Of a DNA stretch of 64,000 nt, positions 1 through 10,596 are shown in pieces. Numbering within the stretch: the stretch's first letter is position 1; each line of letters opens with the position of its first letter. The stretch is from Sphaerisporangium rhizosphaerae (GTDB taxonomy: Bacteria > Actinomycetota > Actinomycetes > Streptosporangiales > Streptosporangiaceae), in contig NZ_JBHTCG010000019.1 of the NCBI RefSeq assembly GCF_042665155.1, forward strand, positions 1-64,000, read 5' to 3'. Position numbers and translations under genes: made by a program. Below the pieces are notes generated by a model. It worked only from the letters and a program-made list of their open reading frames with translations, had not been told where the DNA came from and searched no databases.

Positions 1-231
1 CGCCGGGTCGAGCCGGGCGCGGGCGGCCGGGCGGCTGCGCGAGCTCACCTCGTCATCGGCTCCGGGGGCGGCGCGCTCGGGGCGCCCTGCCTCGGTCGGC
101 CCGCCGGCCGCCGGGGGCGTGCGCCGCGTCCCTCCGCGCTCCTCGCCCGTCCGGACGGTCAGCGCGAACACGCACATGCCGGACACCAGGACGCCGAATA
201 CGACGGGGATCGCGAGCCGCCGTCGCCTCAT
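1..231 (-). CDS. N-terminal part of a secreted or membrane-anchored protein (cut by window edge)
   Basis: An open frame starts at an ATG at 231 on the minus strand and runs off the left edge after 77 codons. It begins with four arginines, then a hydrophobic stretch (LAIPVVFGVLVSGMCVFALTV, residues about 6-26), then a polar Gly/Pro/Arg-rich part. This is the layout of a signal anchor or cleavable signal peptide followed by an extracytoplasmic linker. No domain is visible in the portion present. It lies downstream of mak on the same strand, where the branching enzyme glgB often sits; it does not look like GlgB. Function unknown; the frame choice rests on the signal-like start. Confidence 0.5.
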   Translation of the reverse strand, partial: MRRRRLAIPVVFGVLVSGMCVFALTVRTGEERGGTRRTPPAAGGPTEAGRPERAAPGADDEVSSRSRPAARARLDPA

Positions 232-327
232 CAGCCCACTCTCTCACCGTCCGTCAATGTCCGGTCGCCCATCGTATCCAACGTGGGGGCGCGCACGCCG
301 CCTCGCGAGCGCCGTCAACCCAGGTTG

Positions 328-390
328 TGGCCGGGTCGGCTATGGTCGCGGCCGAGTCGGCTCAGGTCGTGGCTGACTCAGCTCAGGTCG
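328..390. repeat. 21-bp tandem repeat over the end of mak
   Basis: Three 21-bp units (328-348, 349-369, 370-390) share the core CTCAGGTCG or a close variant, and the start of a fourth unit follows from 391. The mak stop codon (380-378) lies inside the third unit, so the extra units look like duplications of the 3' end of mak extending into the spacer. Confidence 0.65.
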
Positions 391-1801
391 TGACTGAAGG
401 CGGCCAGGGGGATCGGCAGCCAGGACGGCCGGTTGCGCGCCTCGTAGACCACCTCGTAGGCGGCCTTGCTCAGCTCCAGCGCGCGCAGCAGCACCGCGTC
501 GTCGCCGTGGATGCGCCCGCCGCCCGCCGAGTATCCGGCGATGAACGCCGCGCGGTTGCGCTGTGCCCACTCCGCGGCCAGCGGCTCCAGCTCCTTGGCC
601 TCGGGGTGGTCGGCCAGCAGGTGGCGCGCGGCGTAGTCGAACGAGCGGAGCATGCCGGCGACGTCCCTGAGCGGGGAGTCCAGGGCCCGGCGCTCCTGGA
701 GCGGCTGCCCGGGCTCGCCTTCGAAGTCCAGCACGACCCACTCGCCGGGCGTGCGCATGACCTGGCCCAGGTGGTAGTCGCCGTGCACCCGCTGCACGGT
801 GATGGGCCGTCCGGTGTCGGCCAGCCGGTCGAACGCCTCGTGGGCGACACCGGCGTGCTCCGCCAGGCCGGGCACCTCGGAGATGGCGGCCTCCAGGCGC
901 CGCCTGAACCCCTCGACCATGCGTTTGACCTCGGGCGCCTCCACCGTGCTGGTGGTGAAGGCGGCGGCCAGCTCCTTGTGCAGGTGGGCGGTGGCCATGC
1001 CGAGCCGGGTGGACTCGGCGGCGAAGTCGCCTCCGGCCTCGGCCGCGGTGGTGCCGGGCAGCGACCCGTAGAGGTCGCGCACGCTGGTGAGGGCCAGGGC
1101 CCACCCGTCGCTGGCGGTGGGCAGGAACTCCTGGGTGAAGGCCAGCGTGGTGTTCTCCCCGCCGATGTCGGTCTCGATCCACCCGTAAGGCTTGGCGATG
1201 TTCGGCGACCCGCGCTCGGCGAGGGCGGAGACCACTTCCAGCTCCGGGTTCACCCCAGGGACGATCTTGCGGAACAGCTTGCAGATGTAGGCGTCGCCGA
1301 ACACCAGGGAGGTGTTGGACTGCTCGGCGCCGAGCACCAGGCTGCGGAGGGCGGTGTCGATCTCGATGCCGGGCATGTGGCGGAACCGCAGGCCGCCGAT
1401 GTCGGCGCCGGAGGCGATGCCGGACAGCAGCAGGCCGGTGACCTCGGCGTCGTGCACGGCGTCGTAGGCGTGGCCGTCGGGCGTCTCGCCGATGGCGACG
1501 TGCTTGAGCCGCTGGGGCAGTTCGGGACGGAAGCCGATCAAGAGTTGGTAGCGGTCGGTGCGCGCGTCCTGGCGGACGGTGATGACGAGGTGGCGCACGG
1601 TGACGCGGTCGTCGGTCGGCGGTCTGCGGCGGTCCGTGGTCCCGCAGGACCCCGCCACATCGCTGTGGAAGGATTCTGCAGGACCACGAAGGGGCAACGT
1701 GGTGGCGGCCTCGACGGCCAGTTCGGTGATCGCGCGGCCCTTGCCGGCGAACCACCGCTGATGGGTGATCCAGCCGGCAAGCAGCTCTTCGAGAGTATGT
1801 C

Positions 1802-1805
<4 letters not shown>
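378..1805 (-). CDS. mak: Maltokinase (Mak/Pep2)
   Basis: Phosphorylates maltose with ATP to maltose 1-phosphate, the substrate of GlgE. The 475-residue length fits the family. The N-terminus (LEELLAGWITHQRWFAGKG) is the typical maltokinase cap. The kinase core carries the aminoglycoside-phosphotransferase-like catalytic motif HGDYHLGQV followed by the metal-binding VLDFEGEPGQP. I chose the GTG at 1805: it overlaps the treS stop as GTGA and has GAGGAG just upstream, so the two genes are translationally coupled. In some actinobacteria TreS and Mak are fused or form a complex, which fits. A 21-bp tandem repeat covers the 3' end. Confidence 0.93.
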
Positions 1806-3514
<1,709 letters not shown>

Positions 3515-3566
3515 CTGTGGACTCCCCGCTGTGCTTATGCGCGCTTTCCGCCGCCTTCGCCAGTGC

Positions 3567-5594
3567 CTACGGCTGACTGGCCGGCGTCGCTCGCAGTGTG
3601 AGGACGTGGGCTGGGTTGATGTGCGGATCGAGGCGCACGTAATTGGCATGCCGCCAGTGGTACGACTCGCCCGAGAGCTCATCGTCCACGACGAATTCGG
3701 CGCCCCAATCGAGGCCGATGGCAGGCATGTCCAGCCAGACCGTCGCCTCGTGGGTGTTGTGTGGGTCGAGGTTGACCACCACCACGACCACATCGCCTAT
3801 GCCGTGCCTTCGTGTGGACGCGTCATAAGCTCCGGGCAGCCGCTTGGAAAAGCAGACCATGTCCGGGTGGTCGACGTTGTGGAACCGTAGGTTACGCAGT
3901 TCCTGAACCGCCGGGTGTGCTCTTCTGAACAAATTGAGGGTTGTGATGAAGGGAGCCAGGCTCCGGCCCTCGCGTTCCGCGGCGGCCCAGTCGCGCGGCC
4001 TCAGCTCGAATTTCTCGCTGTTGAGATACTCCTCGCTGCCCGGTCGTACCGGGACGTTCTCCGCGAGCTCGTAGCCCGCGTAGACCCCCCACGTGGGCGA
4101 CGCCAGCGCCGCCAGGACGGCCCTGATCTTGAACGCCGGGACCCCCCCGTTCTGCAGGTACTCGTGCAGGATATCCGGAGTGTTGACGAACAGGTTCGGG
4201 CGCAGGAAGTGCGACGTCTCGTGCGAGAGTTCGGTCAGGTAGCTCTCGAAGTCGGCCTTGGAGTTCTTCCACGTGTAGTAGGTGTACGACTGGTGGAAGC
4301 CGATCTTGGCCAGCGTCTGGAGCATGGCGGGACGGGTGAACGCCTCGGCCAGGAACAGCACGTCAGGGTCGGTGGCGTGGACGTCGGCCAGCAGCCGCTC
4401 CCAGAACCCCACCGGCTTGGTGTGCGGGTTGTCCACGCGGAAGATGCGCACGCCGTGCGCCGTCCAGTGGCGCACCACCCGCAGCACCTCGGCGTAGATG
4501 CCCTCGGGGTCCTTGTCGAAGTTCAGCGGATAGATGTCCTGGTACTTCTTCGGCGGGTTCTCGGCGTAGGCGATCGACCCGTCCGCCCTGACGGTGAACC
4601 ACTCGGGGTGCTCCTTGACCCACGGGTGGTCGGGGGAGCACTGCAGGGCCAGGTCGAGCGCCACCTCCAGGCCGAGCTCGCGGGCCCGCGCCACGAACGC
4701 GTCGAAGTCCTCCAGCGTGCCGAGGTCGGGGTGGAGCGCGTCGTGGCCGCCGTCCTCCGACCCGATGGCCCAGGGAGAGCCGACGTCGTGCGGGTCGGGA
4801 TGCAGGGTGTTGTTGCGCCCTTTGCGGAACGTCTCGCCGATCGGGTGGACCGGCGGCAGGTAGACCACGTCGAAGCCCATGCCCGCGACCGACGGCAGCC
4901 GCTCGGCCGCGGTGCGGAAGTTGCCCGACTTGGGGACGGCGCCCTCGTCGAGGACCGCGCCCTCGGAGCGGGGGAACAGCTCGTACCACGAGCCGTACAG
5001 CGCCCGCCTGCGGTCGACCCGCAGCCGGTGCCTCGGACCCCGGGTGACCAGGTCGCGCAGCGGGTGCTGGGCCAGCACGGCCGCCGTCTCGGGGAGCTGC
5101 GCCACCGCCAGCCTCGCCCGCGGGTCGAGGTCGTCGTCGCGCAGTTGGTCGGCCACGTTCTGCAGGATGGCCCGGTGGGCGCACCTGTCGCAGCCCGCCT
5201 GGCGCACGGCCTTGGCGGCGCGCTCGAACAGGCGCGCCCCCTCCTCGCACATGAGATCGGTGTCGATGCCGCGGGGGATCTTGATACCGGCGTCGTGCAG
5301 CCAGGTGGCGATCGGGTCGCTCCATGCCTCGACGCGGTACTGCCACTCGCCCTCGGTCGGCGGCGTCACCTCGACGGCCCAGCGGTCGGTGCCCGGGGCG
5401 ACCTCGCGCATGGCGAGCAGGCGCCCGCGCGTGCCCTGCGGGTCGGTCAGCACGACCCCGGCGGCCACGGCGTCGTGCCCCTCGCGGAACACGGTGGCGC
5501 TGATCTCGAAGGTCTCGCCGGCCGCCGCCTTCGCGGGCCACTGCCCGCAGTCGACGACAGGTTGGATGTCCTGGATTGGGATTCGTCCGATCAT
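3567..5594 (-). CDS. glgE: Alpha-1,4-glucan:maltose-1-phosphate maltosyltransferase
   Basis: Adds maltosyl units from maltose 1-phosphate to the non-reducing ends of alpha-1,4-glucans (GH13_3). The 675-residue protein has the N-terminal beta-domain, then the catalytic barrel with the nucleophile aspartate in FRVDNPHTKP (about D388) and the acid/base glutamate in LAEAFTRP (about E417), and the acceptor-region sequence YTYYTWKN. The ATG at 5594 gives the conserved start with the motif RIPIQDIQPVVD. First gene of the glgE-treS-mak operon and divergent from glgP, so polymer building and breakdown share a control region. Confidence 0.94.
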   Translation of the reverse strand: MIGRIPIQDIQPVVDCGQWPAKAAAGETFEISATVFREGHDAVAAGVVLTDPQGTRGRLLAMREVAPGTDRWAVEVTPPTEGEWQYRVEAWSDPIATWLHDAGIKIPRGIDTDLMCEEGARLFERAAKAVRQAGCDRCAHRAILQNVADQLRDDDLDPRARLAVAQLPETAAVLAQHPLRDLVTRGPRHRLRVDRRRALYGSWYELFPRSEGAVLDEGAVPKSGNFRTAAERLPSVAGMGFDVVYLPPVHPIGETFRKGRNNTLHPDPHDVGSPWAIGSEDGGHDALHPDLGTLEDFDAFVARARELGLEVALDLALQCSPDHPWVKEHPEWFTVRADGSIAYAENPPKKYQDIYPLNFDKDPEGIYAEVLRVVRHWTAHGVRIFRVDNPHTKPVGFWERLLADVHATDPDVLFLAEAFTRPAMLQTLAKIGFHQSYTYYTWKNSKADFESYLTELSHETSHFLRPNLFVNTPDILHEYLQNGGVPAFKIRAVLAALASPTWGVYAGYELAENVPVRPGSEEYLNSEKFELRPRDWAAAEREGRSLAPFITTLNLFRRAHPAVQELRNLRFHNVDHPDMVCFSKRLPGAYDASTRRHGIGDVVVVVVNLDPHNTHEATVWLDMPAIGLDWGAEFVVDDELSGESYHWRHANYVRLDPHINPAHVLTLRATPASQP

Positions 5595-5713
5595 CGCGTC
5601 TCAAGGTAGCGGCGACGCGCCGGGCGCCGCCGGGAATTGTGAGGGCAGGAGGATCTTGCTTTTTCGGGTCGTCGCCGGCGGACGCCGGCTATGGGCGGGC
5701 ATGATGGATCACA

Positions 5714-5741
5714 CCCCGAGACGACGACCGTCGTCCCGGGG
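5714..5741. promoter_or_regulatory. Inverted repeat between glgE and glgP
   Basis: Arms 5714-5726 and 5729-5741 are reverse complements at 12 of 13 positions, separated by two bases. The centre reads ACGACG-AC-CGTCGT. A two-base gap makes it a better operator than a hairpin, and no T run follows. It lies 120 bp upstream of the glgE start in the 449-bp divergent glgE/glgP spacer (5595-6043), which holds no convincing gene. Confidence 0.5.
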
Positions 5742-5881
5742 CTGGCAGGCGGTGGTGTGGCTCTTACATGGGACTGCCCCCATAGTCGCGCTTCAAGCCT
5801 GCTTGAGGGAAGTCAGGGGATACTTGGGGGGCTTGTGTCTCCCGCTGTCGGGCCTGGTCTCGGCCTTCGGTCATCGGTCGT

Positions 5882-5903
5882 ACATGATCAAGACATGATC
5901 AAG
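5882..5903. repeat. Perfect 11-bp tandem duplication near glgP
   Basis: ACATGATCAAG occurs twice head to tail (5882-5892, 5893-5903). Each copy contains the palindrome TGATCA. It sits about 140 bp upstream of glgP in the divergent spacer, and the following bases (TTGAGA) could be a -35 box. This is a plausible binding site for a regulator, without direct proof. Confidence 0.45.
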
Positions 5904-6030
5904 TTGAGATCACTGTGACGAGTCGGCTTTAGTGAGGTTTGAGCCGCTTGGGTAGCGGTGAGAGCAGAAACGCATGAGATCTGGTAGGCGCACAAGAGTG
6001 TTCCGGTCGCGCGTCGTGGCGCTGAGTAAC

Positions 6031-6044
6031 TAGGGTCTGGCCAG
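6031..6044 (+). promoter_or_regulatory. Probable -10 box of a leaderless glgP mRNA
   Basis: TAGGGT at 6031-6036 fits the actinobacterial TANNNT -10 consensus and is followed by exactly seven bases before the GTG start at 6044. No purine-rich ribosome binding site precedes the start. Both facts point to transcription starting at the start codon. Confidence 0.55.
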
Positions 6045-8641
6045 TGAGAGCAATCCGCAGATTCACCGTCCGTACCGTTCTTCCCGCGGAGCTCGCCGCG
6101 CTCGGCGAGCTCGTCCACAACCTGCGCTGGTCATGGCATCCCGAGACCATGGACCTGTTCGCCGAGGTGGACCCCGACACCTGGCAGCGCGTCGGGCACG
6201 ACCCGGTCGCGCTGCTCGGAGCGGTGGAGGCTGACCGGCTGGCCGAGCTGGCCCGTGATCGCAGGTTCCTCCGCAAGCTGGCCGACGCCGCCGACGACCT
6301 GCGCGAGTACATGACCGCGCCCCGGTGGTACCAGACTCTGCCGGACGCCCCGGCGGCCATCGGGTACTTCTCGCCCGAGTACGGCATCGCCGCCGCGCTC
6401 CCGCAGTACTCCGGAGGTCTCGGCATCCTGGCCGGCGACCACCTGAAGGCCGCCAGCGACCTGGGCGTGCCCATCCTGGGCGTCGGGCTCCTCTACCGGC
6501 ACGGCTACTTCACCCAGTCCCTGTCCGCCGAGGGCTGGCAGCAGGAGCACTACCCGAGCCTGGACCCCGGCGGCCTGCCCCTCAGCCTGCTGAAGGAGGA
6601 GGACGGCACGCCCGCCCGCGTCGTCATCCCGCTGCCCGAGGGCCGCGCGCTGCACGCGCAGATCTGGGTCGCCCAGGTCGGGCGCGTCCCGCTGCTGCTG
6701 CTCGACTCCGACGTGGCCGAGAACGACAACGCCGCCCGCGACGTCACCGACCGGCTGTACGGCGGCGGCACCGACCACCGGCTCATGCAGGAGCTGCTGC
6801 TCGGCATCGGCGGCGTGCGGGCGCTGCGCGCGTACTGCCGCGTCACCGGCCACCCCGCGCCGGAGGTCTTCCACACCAACGAGGGCCACGCCGGGTTCCT
6901 CGGCCTCGAGCGCATCCGCGAGCTCACCGAGCACCGGCTGTCGTTCGACGAGGCGCTGGAGGCCGTCCGCGCCGGCACCGTGTTCACCACGCACACGCCG
7001 GTGCCCGCCGGCATCGACCGGTTCCCCGCCGACATGATCGGCAAGCAGTTCGGCGGCGACAACGCCTGGCCGACCGTGCCGGTCGAGCGCATCCTCGCGC
7101 TCGGCGCCGAGCCCGACGGCCCCGAGGGCGGCGAGCAGGTCTTCAACATGGCCGTCATGGGCATGCGGCTCGCGCAGCGGGTCAACGGCGTCTCCGAGCT
7201 GCACGGCGACGTCAGCCGCGGCATGTTCCAGGGTCTGTGGCCGGGGTTCGACCTCGACGACGTCCCCATCGGCTCGATCACCAACGGCGTGCACGCCCCC
7301 ACGTGGGTCGCGCGCGAGGTGATGGAGCTGGCCGGCAAGGAACTGCCCTCGCTGGTCGAGATCGCCCAGGGATGGGAGGGCGTCCAGAAGCTCTCCGACG
7401 AGGACATCTGGGCCATCCGCGGCCGGCTCCGCCGCCGGCTCGTCGAGGCCGCCCGCGAGCGGCTCCGCGCCTCCTGGCGCGCCCGCGGCGCCTCCACCGC
7501 GGAGCTCGGGTGGATCGACGAGGCCCTGGACCCGGACGTGCTGACCTTCGGCTTCGCCCGCCGGGTGCCGTCCTACAAGCGGCTCACCCTCATGCTCAAG
7601 GACGCCGACCGGCTCAAGCAGCTGCTGCTGGACCCGGAAAAGCCCGTCCAGATCGTCATCGCCGGCAAGGCGCACCCCGCCGACGAGGGCGGCAAGAGGC
7701 TCATCCAGCAGATCGTCAAGTTCGCCGACCGCGAGGACGTGCGCCACCGCATCGTCTTCCTGCCCGACTACGACATGGCGCTCGGGCAGCTCATGGTCCA
7801 GGGCTGCGACGTGTGGATGAACAACCCGCTGCGCCCCCTGGAGGCCTGCGGCACCAGCGGCATGAAGGCCGCGCTCAACGGCGGCCTGAACCTGTCCATC
7901 AGGGACGGCTGGTGGGACGAGTGGTTCGACGGCCTCAACGGCTGGGCGATCCCGACCGCCGACGGCGTCGAGGACCACGACCGCCGCGACGAGCTGGAGG
8001 CCGGCGCCCTGTACGACCTCATCGAGCGCGAAGTGGCCGACCGCTTCTACGACCGGGCCGGCGACTCCCACCCGCGCCGCTGGCTCGACATGGTCAAGCA
8101 CACCCTCAGCTCCTTGGGCCCGAAGGTCCTGGCCGGGCGCATGCTGCGCGACTACGTCGTCGACCTCTACACCCCGGCGGCCGGGTCGGCCCGCGAGCTG
8201 TCCAAGGGCGAGCACGCCAAGGCCCGCGAGTTCGCGGCCTGGAAGCTGCGCGTCACCCGCGCCTGGCCGGGCGTGCGCGTCGAGCACATCGAGGCGTCGG
8301 GCATCGGGGACACTCCCGAGCTGGGCGCGTCGATGGAGGTGCGCGCCACCATCGCCCTGGGCGATCTGTCCCCGGACGACGTCAGCGTCGAGGCGGCCTA
8401 CGGCAAGGTCGGCGTGCACGACCAGCTCCTCGCGCCGTCGTACATCCCCCTCACCGCCGGGCCGGCCGGCGACGACGGCAAGGCCGCCTACACCGGCGTG
8501 GTCCCCCTCGACCGCACCGGCGCGTTCGGCTACACCGTCCGGGTCGTCCCCTCCCACCCGCTGATGTCCTCTCCGGCGGAGCTCGGCCTCATCGCCGTCC
8601 CGGAGGAACCCGCCGGCATGACCAGCGGCACCCTCCGCTGA
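6044..8641 (+). CDS. glgP: Alpha-glucan (glycogen/maltodextrin) phosphorylase
   Basis: GT35 phosphorylase that releases glucose 1-phosphate from alpha-1,4-glucan chains using pyridoxal phosphate. The 865-residue protein belongs to the actinobacterial type with the extra N-terminal domain (LGELVHNLRWSWHPETMDLF). The active-site region reads GYFSPEYGIAAALPQYSGGLGILAGD. The pyridoxal phosphate lysine is in EACGTSGMKAALNGGLN, and VRHRIVFLPDYDMALG precedes it. The GTG at 6044 is kept because it gives the conserved start and is preceded by a leaderless-type -10 box. It is the degradative partner of the divergent GlgE operon. Confidence 0.92.
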   Translation: MRAIRRFTVRTVLPAELAALGELVHNLRWSWHPETMDLFAEVDPDTWQRVGHDPVALLGAVEADRLAELARDRRFLRKLADAADDLREYMTAPRWYQTLPDAPAAIGYFSPEYGIAAALPQYSGGLGILAGDHLKAASDLGVPILGVGLLYRHGYFTQSLSAEGWQQEHYPSLDPGGLPLSLLKEEDGTPARVVIPLPEGRALHAQIWVAQVGRVPLLLLDSDVAENDNAARDVTDRLYGGGTDHRLMQELLLGIGGVRALRAYCRVTGHPAPEVFHTNEGHAGFLGLERIRELTEHRLSFDEALEAVRAGTVFTTHTPVPAGIDRFPADMIGKQFGGDNAWPTVPVERILALGAEPDGPEGGEQVFNMAVMGMRLAQRVNGVSELHGDVSRGMFQGLWPGFDLDDVPIGSITNGVHAPTWVAREVMELAGKELPSLVEIAQGWEGVQKLSDEDIWAIRGRLRRRLVEAARERLRASWRARGASTAELGWIDEALDPDVLTFGFARRVPSYKRLTLMLKDADRLKQLLLDPEKPVQIVIAGKAHPADEGGKRLIQQIVKFADREDVRHRIVFLPDYDMALGQLMVQGCDVWMNNPLRPLEACGTSGMKAALNGGLNLSIRDGWWDEWFDGLNGWAIPTADGVEDHDRRDELEAGALYDLIEREVADRFYDRAGDSHPRRWLDMVKHTLSSLGPKVLAGRMLRDYVVDLYTPAAGSARELSKGEHAKAREFAAWKLRVTRAWPGVRVEHIEASGIGDTPELGASMEVRATIALGDLSPDDVSVEAAYGKVGVHDQLLAPSYIPLTAGPAGDDGKAAYTGVVPLDRTGAFGYTVRVVPSHPLMSSPAELGLIAVPEEPAGMTSGTLR

Positions 8642-8715
8642 GGCGATTTGTTCGCGCCGAATTCTCCGTTCATGTAGAAAAGGCCGCTCGCCCGTTCGAC
8701 GTCCATGTGAGAAGC

Positions 8716-8739
8716 CCGCCCGGCACGACGGCCGGGCGG
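8716..8739 (+). terminator. GC-rich hairpin after glgP
   Basis: Perfect 9-bp arms CCGCCCGGC (8716-8724) and GCCGGGCGG (8731-8739) enclose a six-base loop, 75 bp after the glgP stop and just before the ribosome binding site of the next gene. There is no T run. It could end glgP transcription or structure the leader of the next gene. Confidence 0.45.
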
Positions 8740-8759
8740 CGGCCGACGGAGGAGAAGTC

Positions 8760-9143
8760 ATGAGGGTCATGGTCATGATCAAGGTGAGCGGAGCGGACGA
8801 GAGCGCGATCGTTCCGACGCCGGAGATGATGGCGGAGATGGGCGCCTACAACGAGAAGCTCGTGAAGGCGGGCATCATGCTCGACGGCGGGGGCCTGCGG
8901 CCGAGTTCCGACGGAGCGCAGGTCGTCTTCGAGGGCGGCACGACCTCGGTGGTGGACGGTCCGTTCACCGAATCCAAGGAGATCATCGTCGGCTACTGGG
9001 TCTGGCAGGTCAGATCCCTGGAGGAGGCCGTCGAGTGGGCCCGGCAGTGCCCGAGCGACCCCGGCAGCGGCAGGCGGGAGGTCCTGGAGGTGCGCCCGTA
9101 CTACGACGAGGAGGACTTTCCGGCCGCGGAGGCGCGGGGCTGA
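8760..9143 (+). CDS. DGPF/YCII-domain protein paired with an ECF sigma factor
   Basis: A 127-residue protein of the YCII-related superfamily with the signature VVDGPFTESKEIIVGYW that gives DGPF proteins their name. It starts at ATG 8760 after GGAGGAG. The next gene on the strand is an ECF sigma factor with a C-terminal helical extension. DGPF genes are known to be linked to this sigma class (ECF42), where they are thought to be partners or targets. The biochemical role of DGPF proteins is not established; by fold they may be small enzymes or ligand binders. Confidence 0.85.
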   Translation: MRVMVMIKVSGADESAIVPTPEMMAEMGAYNEKLVKAGIMLDGGGLRPSSDGAQVVFEGGTTSVVDGPFTESKEIIVGYWVWQVRSLEEAVEWARQCPSDPGSGRREVLEVRPYYDEEDFPAAEARG

Positions 9144-9206
9144 GGGCGCCGGCCGGAGTCCGGGGAGGGACGCGGTGCACGCGCGGCGCTCGCTCGGGGA
9201 AGGGGC

Positions 9207-10493
9207 GTGATGGACGCCCGGCGCACGGTCGAGGCGGTGTGGCGCATGGAGTCCGCGCGCCTTGTCGCCTACCTCGCCAGGGTGGTCCAGGACATCGGGC
9301 TGGCCGAGGACATCGCCCAGGAGGCGTTCGCGTGCGCCCTGGAACAGTGGCCGCGGCTGGGCGTCCCGGACAACCCGGGCGCCTGGCTGACCACCACGGC
9401 CAGACGCCGGGCGATCGACCTCATCCGGCGCGAGCGGGTGCGGGACCAGAAGTACGCCCAGGTCGCGGCCGACCTCCTGGCTCCTGCTCCGCCGCCCGGC
9501 GGGGCCACGGACGCCGAACTGTTGTCGCTGGTCTTCGTCGCCTGCCACCCGGTCCTGTCCCGCGAGTCGCGCGCGGCGCTGGCGCTGCGCCTGGTCGGCG
9601 GGCTCAGCACCGAGGAGGTCGCCCGCGCGTTCCTGGCCCCGGCCGCGACCATGGGGCAGCGGATCACCCGTGCGAAGCGCACGCTGACCGAGGCGCGGGT
9701 GCCGTTCGAGGTGCCCGGCGACGACGAACTGCCGGCCCGGCTGTCGGCCGTTCTGGAGGTCGTCTACCTCATCTTCAACGAGGGCTACTCGGGCACGTCG
9801 GGTGAGGAGTGGGTCCGCAGGGACCTCGCGGAGGAGGCCATGCGCCTCGGCCGCATCCTGGCCGGCCTGTTGCCGCGCGAGCCGGAGGTGCACGGGCTGG
9901 TGGCGTTGATGGAGGTGCAGGCGTCTCGCTTCCGTGCCCGCACCGGCCCGCACGGCGAGCCGGTGCCGCTCCAGCATCAGGACCGCTCCCGATGGGACCG
10001 CACGCTGGTGGCGCACGGGCTGGCCTCGCTCGCCCGCGCCAAGACGGCCGGCGGCCCGCTCGGGCCCTACACCCTGCAGGCGGCCATCGCCGCCTGCCAC
10101 GCCCGTGCCCGGCGGTTCGAGGAGACCGACTGGGAGGCCGTCGTCGCGCTGTACGACGCTCTCGCCCAGCTCGCCCCCTCGCCCGTGGTGGAGCTCAACC
10201 GCGCGGTCGCGCTGCTGCACGCGGACGGGCCCGAGGTGGCGCTGAAGGCGCTCGACGCCGTCCGGCAGGACGCGCGGATGGCGCGTTACCACCTGCTCGG
10301 CGCCGTGCGCGGCGACGTCCTGCTGCGCCTCGGCCGGTCGGCCGAGGCGGCCGAGGAGCTCGAACGGGCGGCGGGCCTGGCGCCGACGACCCGTGAGCGC
10401 ACCCTGCTCATGGAACGCGCCGCCGCCGCGACCGAGCACGGCTCGTCGCACGGCGCGCGGGGGATCGATGGCTCTTCAGCGGATCCGGAATAA
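9207..10493 (+). CDS. ECF42-type RNA polymerase sigma factor with C-terminal repeat domain
   Basis: A 428-residue sigma factor. The N-terminal part has region 2 (SARLVAYLARVVQDIGLAED, WPRLGVPDNPGAWLTTTARR) and region 4 (LALRLVGGLSTEEVARAFL, then QRITRAKRTLTEARVPF). The long C-terminal part is helical and TPR-like, with the conserved segment QDRSRWDRTL, as in the ECF42 class. There is no anti-sigma gene nearby; in this class control is thought to work through the C-terminal extension. Starts are GTG 9207 or the adjoining ATG 9210, both just after AAGGGG. It lies 63 bp behind its DGPF partner. Confidence 0.9.
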   Translation: MMDARRTVEAVWRMESARLVAYLARVVQDIGLAEDIAQEAFACALEQWPRLGVPDNPGAWLTTTARRRAIDLIRRERVRDQKYAQVAADLLAPAPPPGGATDAELLSLVFVACHPVLSRESRAALALRLVGGLSTEEVARAFLAPAATMGQRITRAKRTLTEARVPFEVPGDDELPARLSAVLEVVYLIFNEGYSGTSGEEWVRRDLAEEAMRLGRILAGLLPREPEVHGLVALMEVQASRFRARTGPHGEPVPLQHQDRSRWDRTLVAHGLASLARAKTAGGPLGPYTLQAAIAACHARARRFEETDWEAVVALYDALAQLAPSPVVELNRAVALLHADGPEVALKALDAVRQDARMARYHLLGAVRGDVLLRLGRSAEAAEELERAAGLAPTTRERTLLMERAAAATEHGSSHGARGIDGSSADPE

Positions 10494-10521
10494 GGAGGTG
10501 AGGTGCTCAGTTAACCGTAGC

Positions 10522-10540
10522 GGCTAAGAAATACTTAGCC
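10522..10540. promoter_or_regulatory. Likely operator (GGCTAAG-N5-CTTAGCC) before the reductase-hxlR pair
   Basis: A perfect 7-bp inverted repeat with a five-base AAATA centre lies 57 bp upstream of the reductase start, in an AT-rich patch within GC-rich DNA. HxlR-type regulators bind short dyads and commonly control the neighbouring oxidoreductase gene, so the downstream HxlR protein is the natural candidate ligand of this site. Confidence 0.6.
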
Positions 10541-10596
10541 AAATGCGGCGGCGGGCAAGGTCTGAGAGGTCCGAGTCCGCTGGTGAGGAGATGGTC

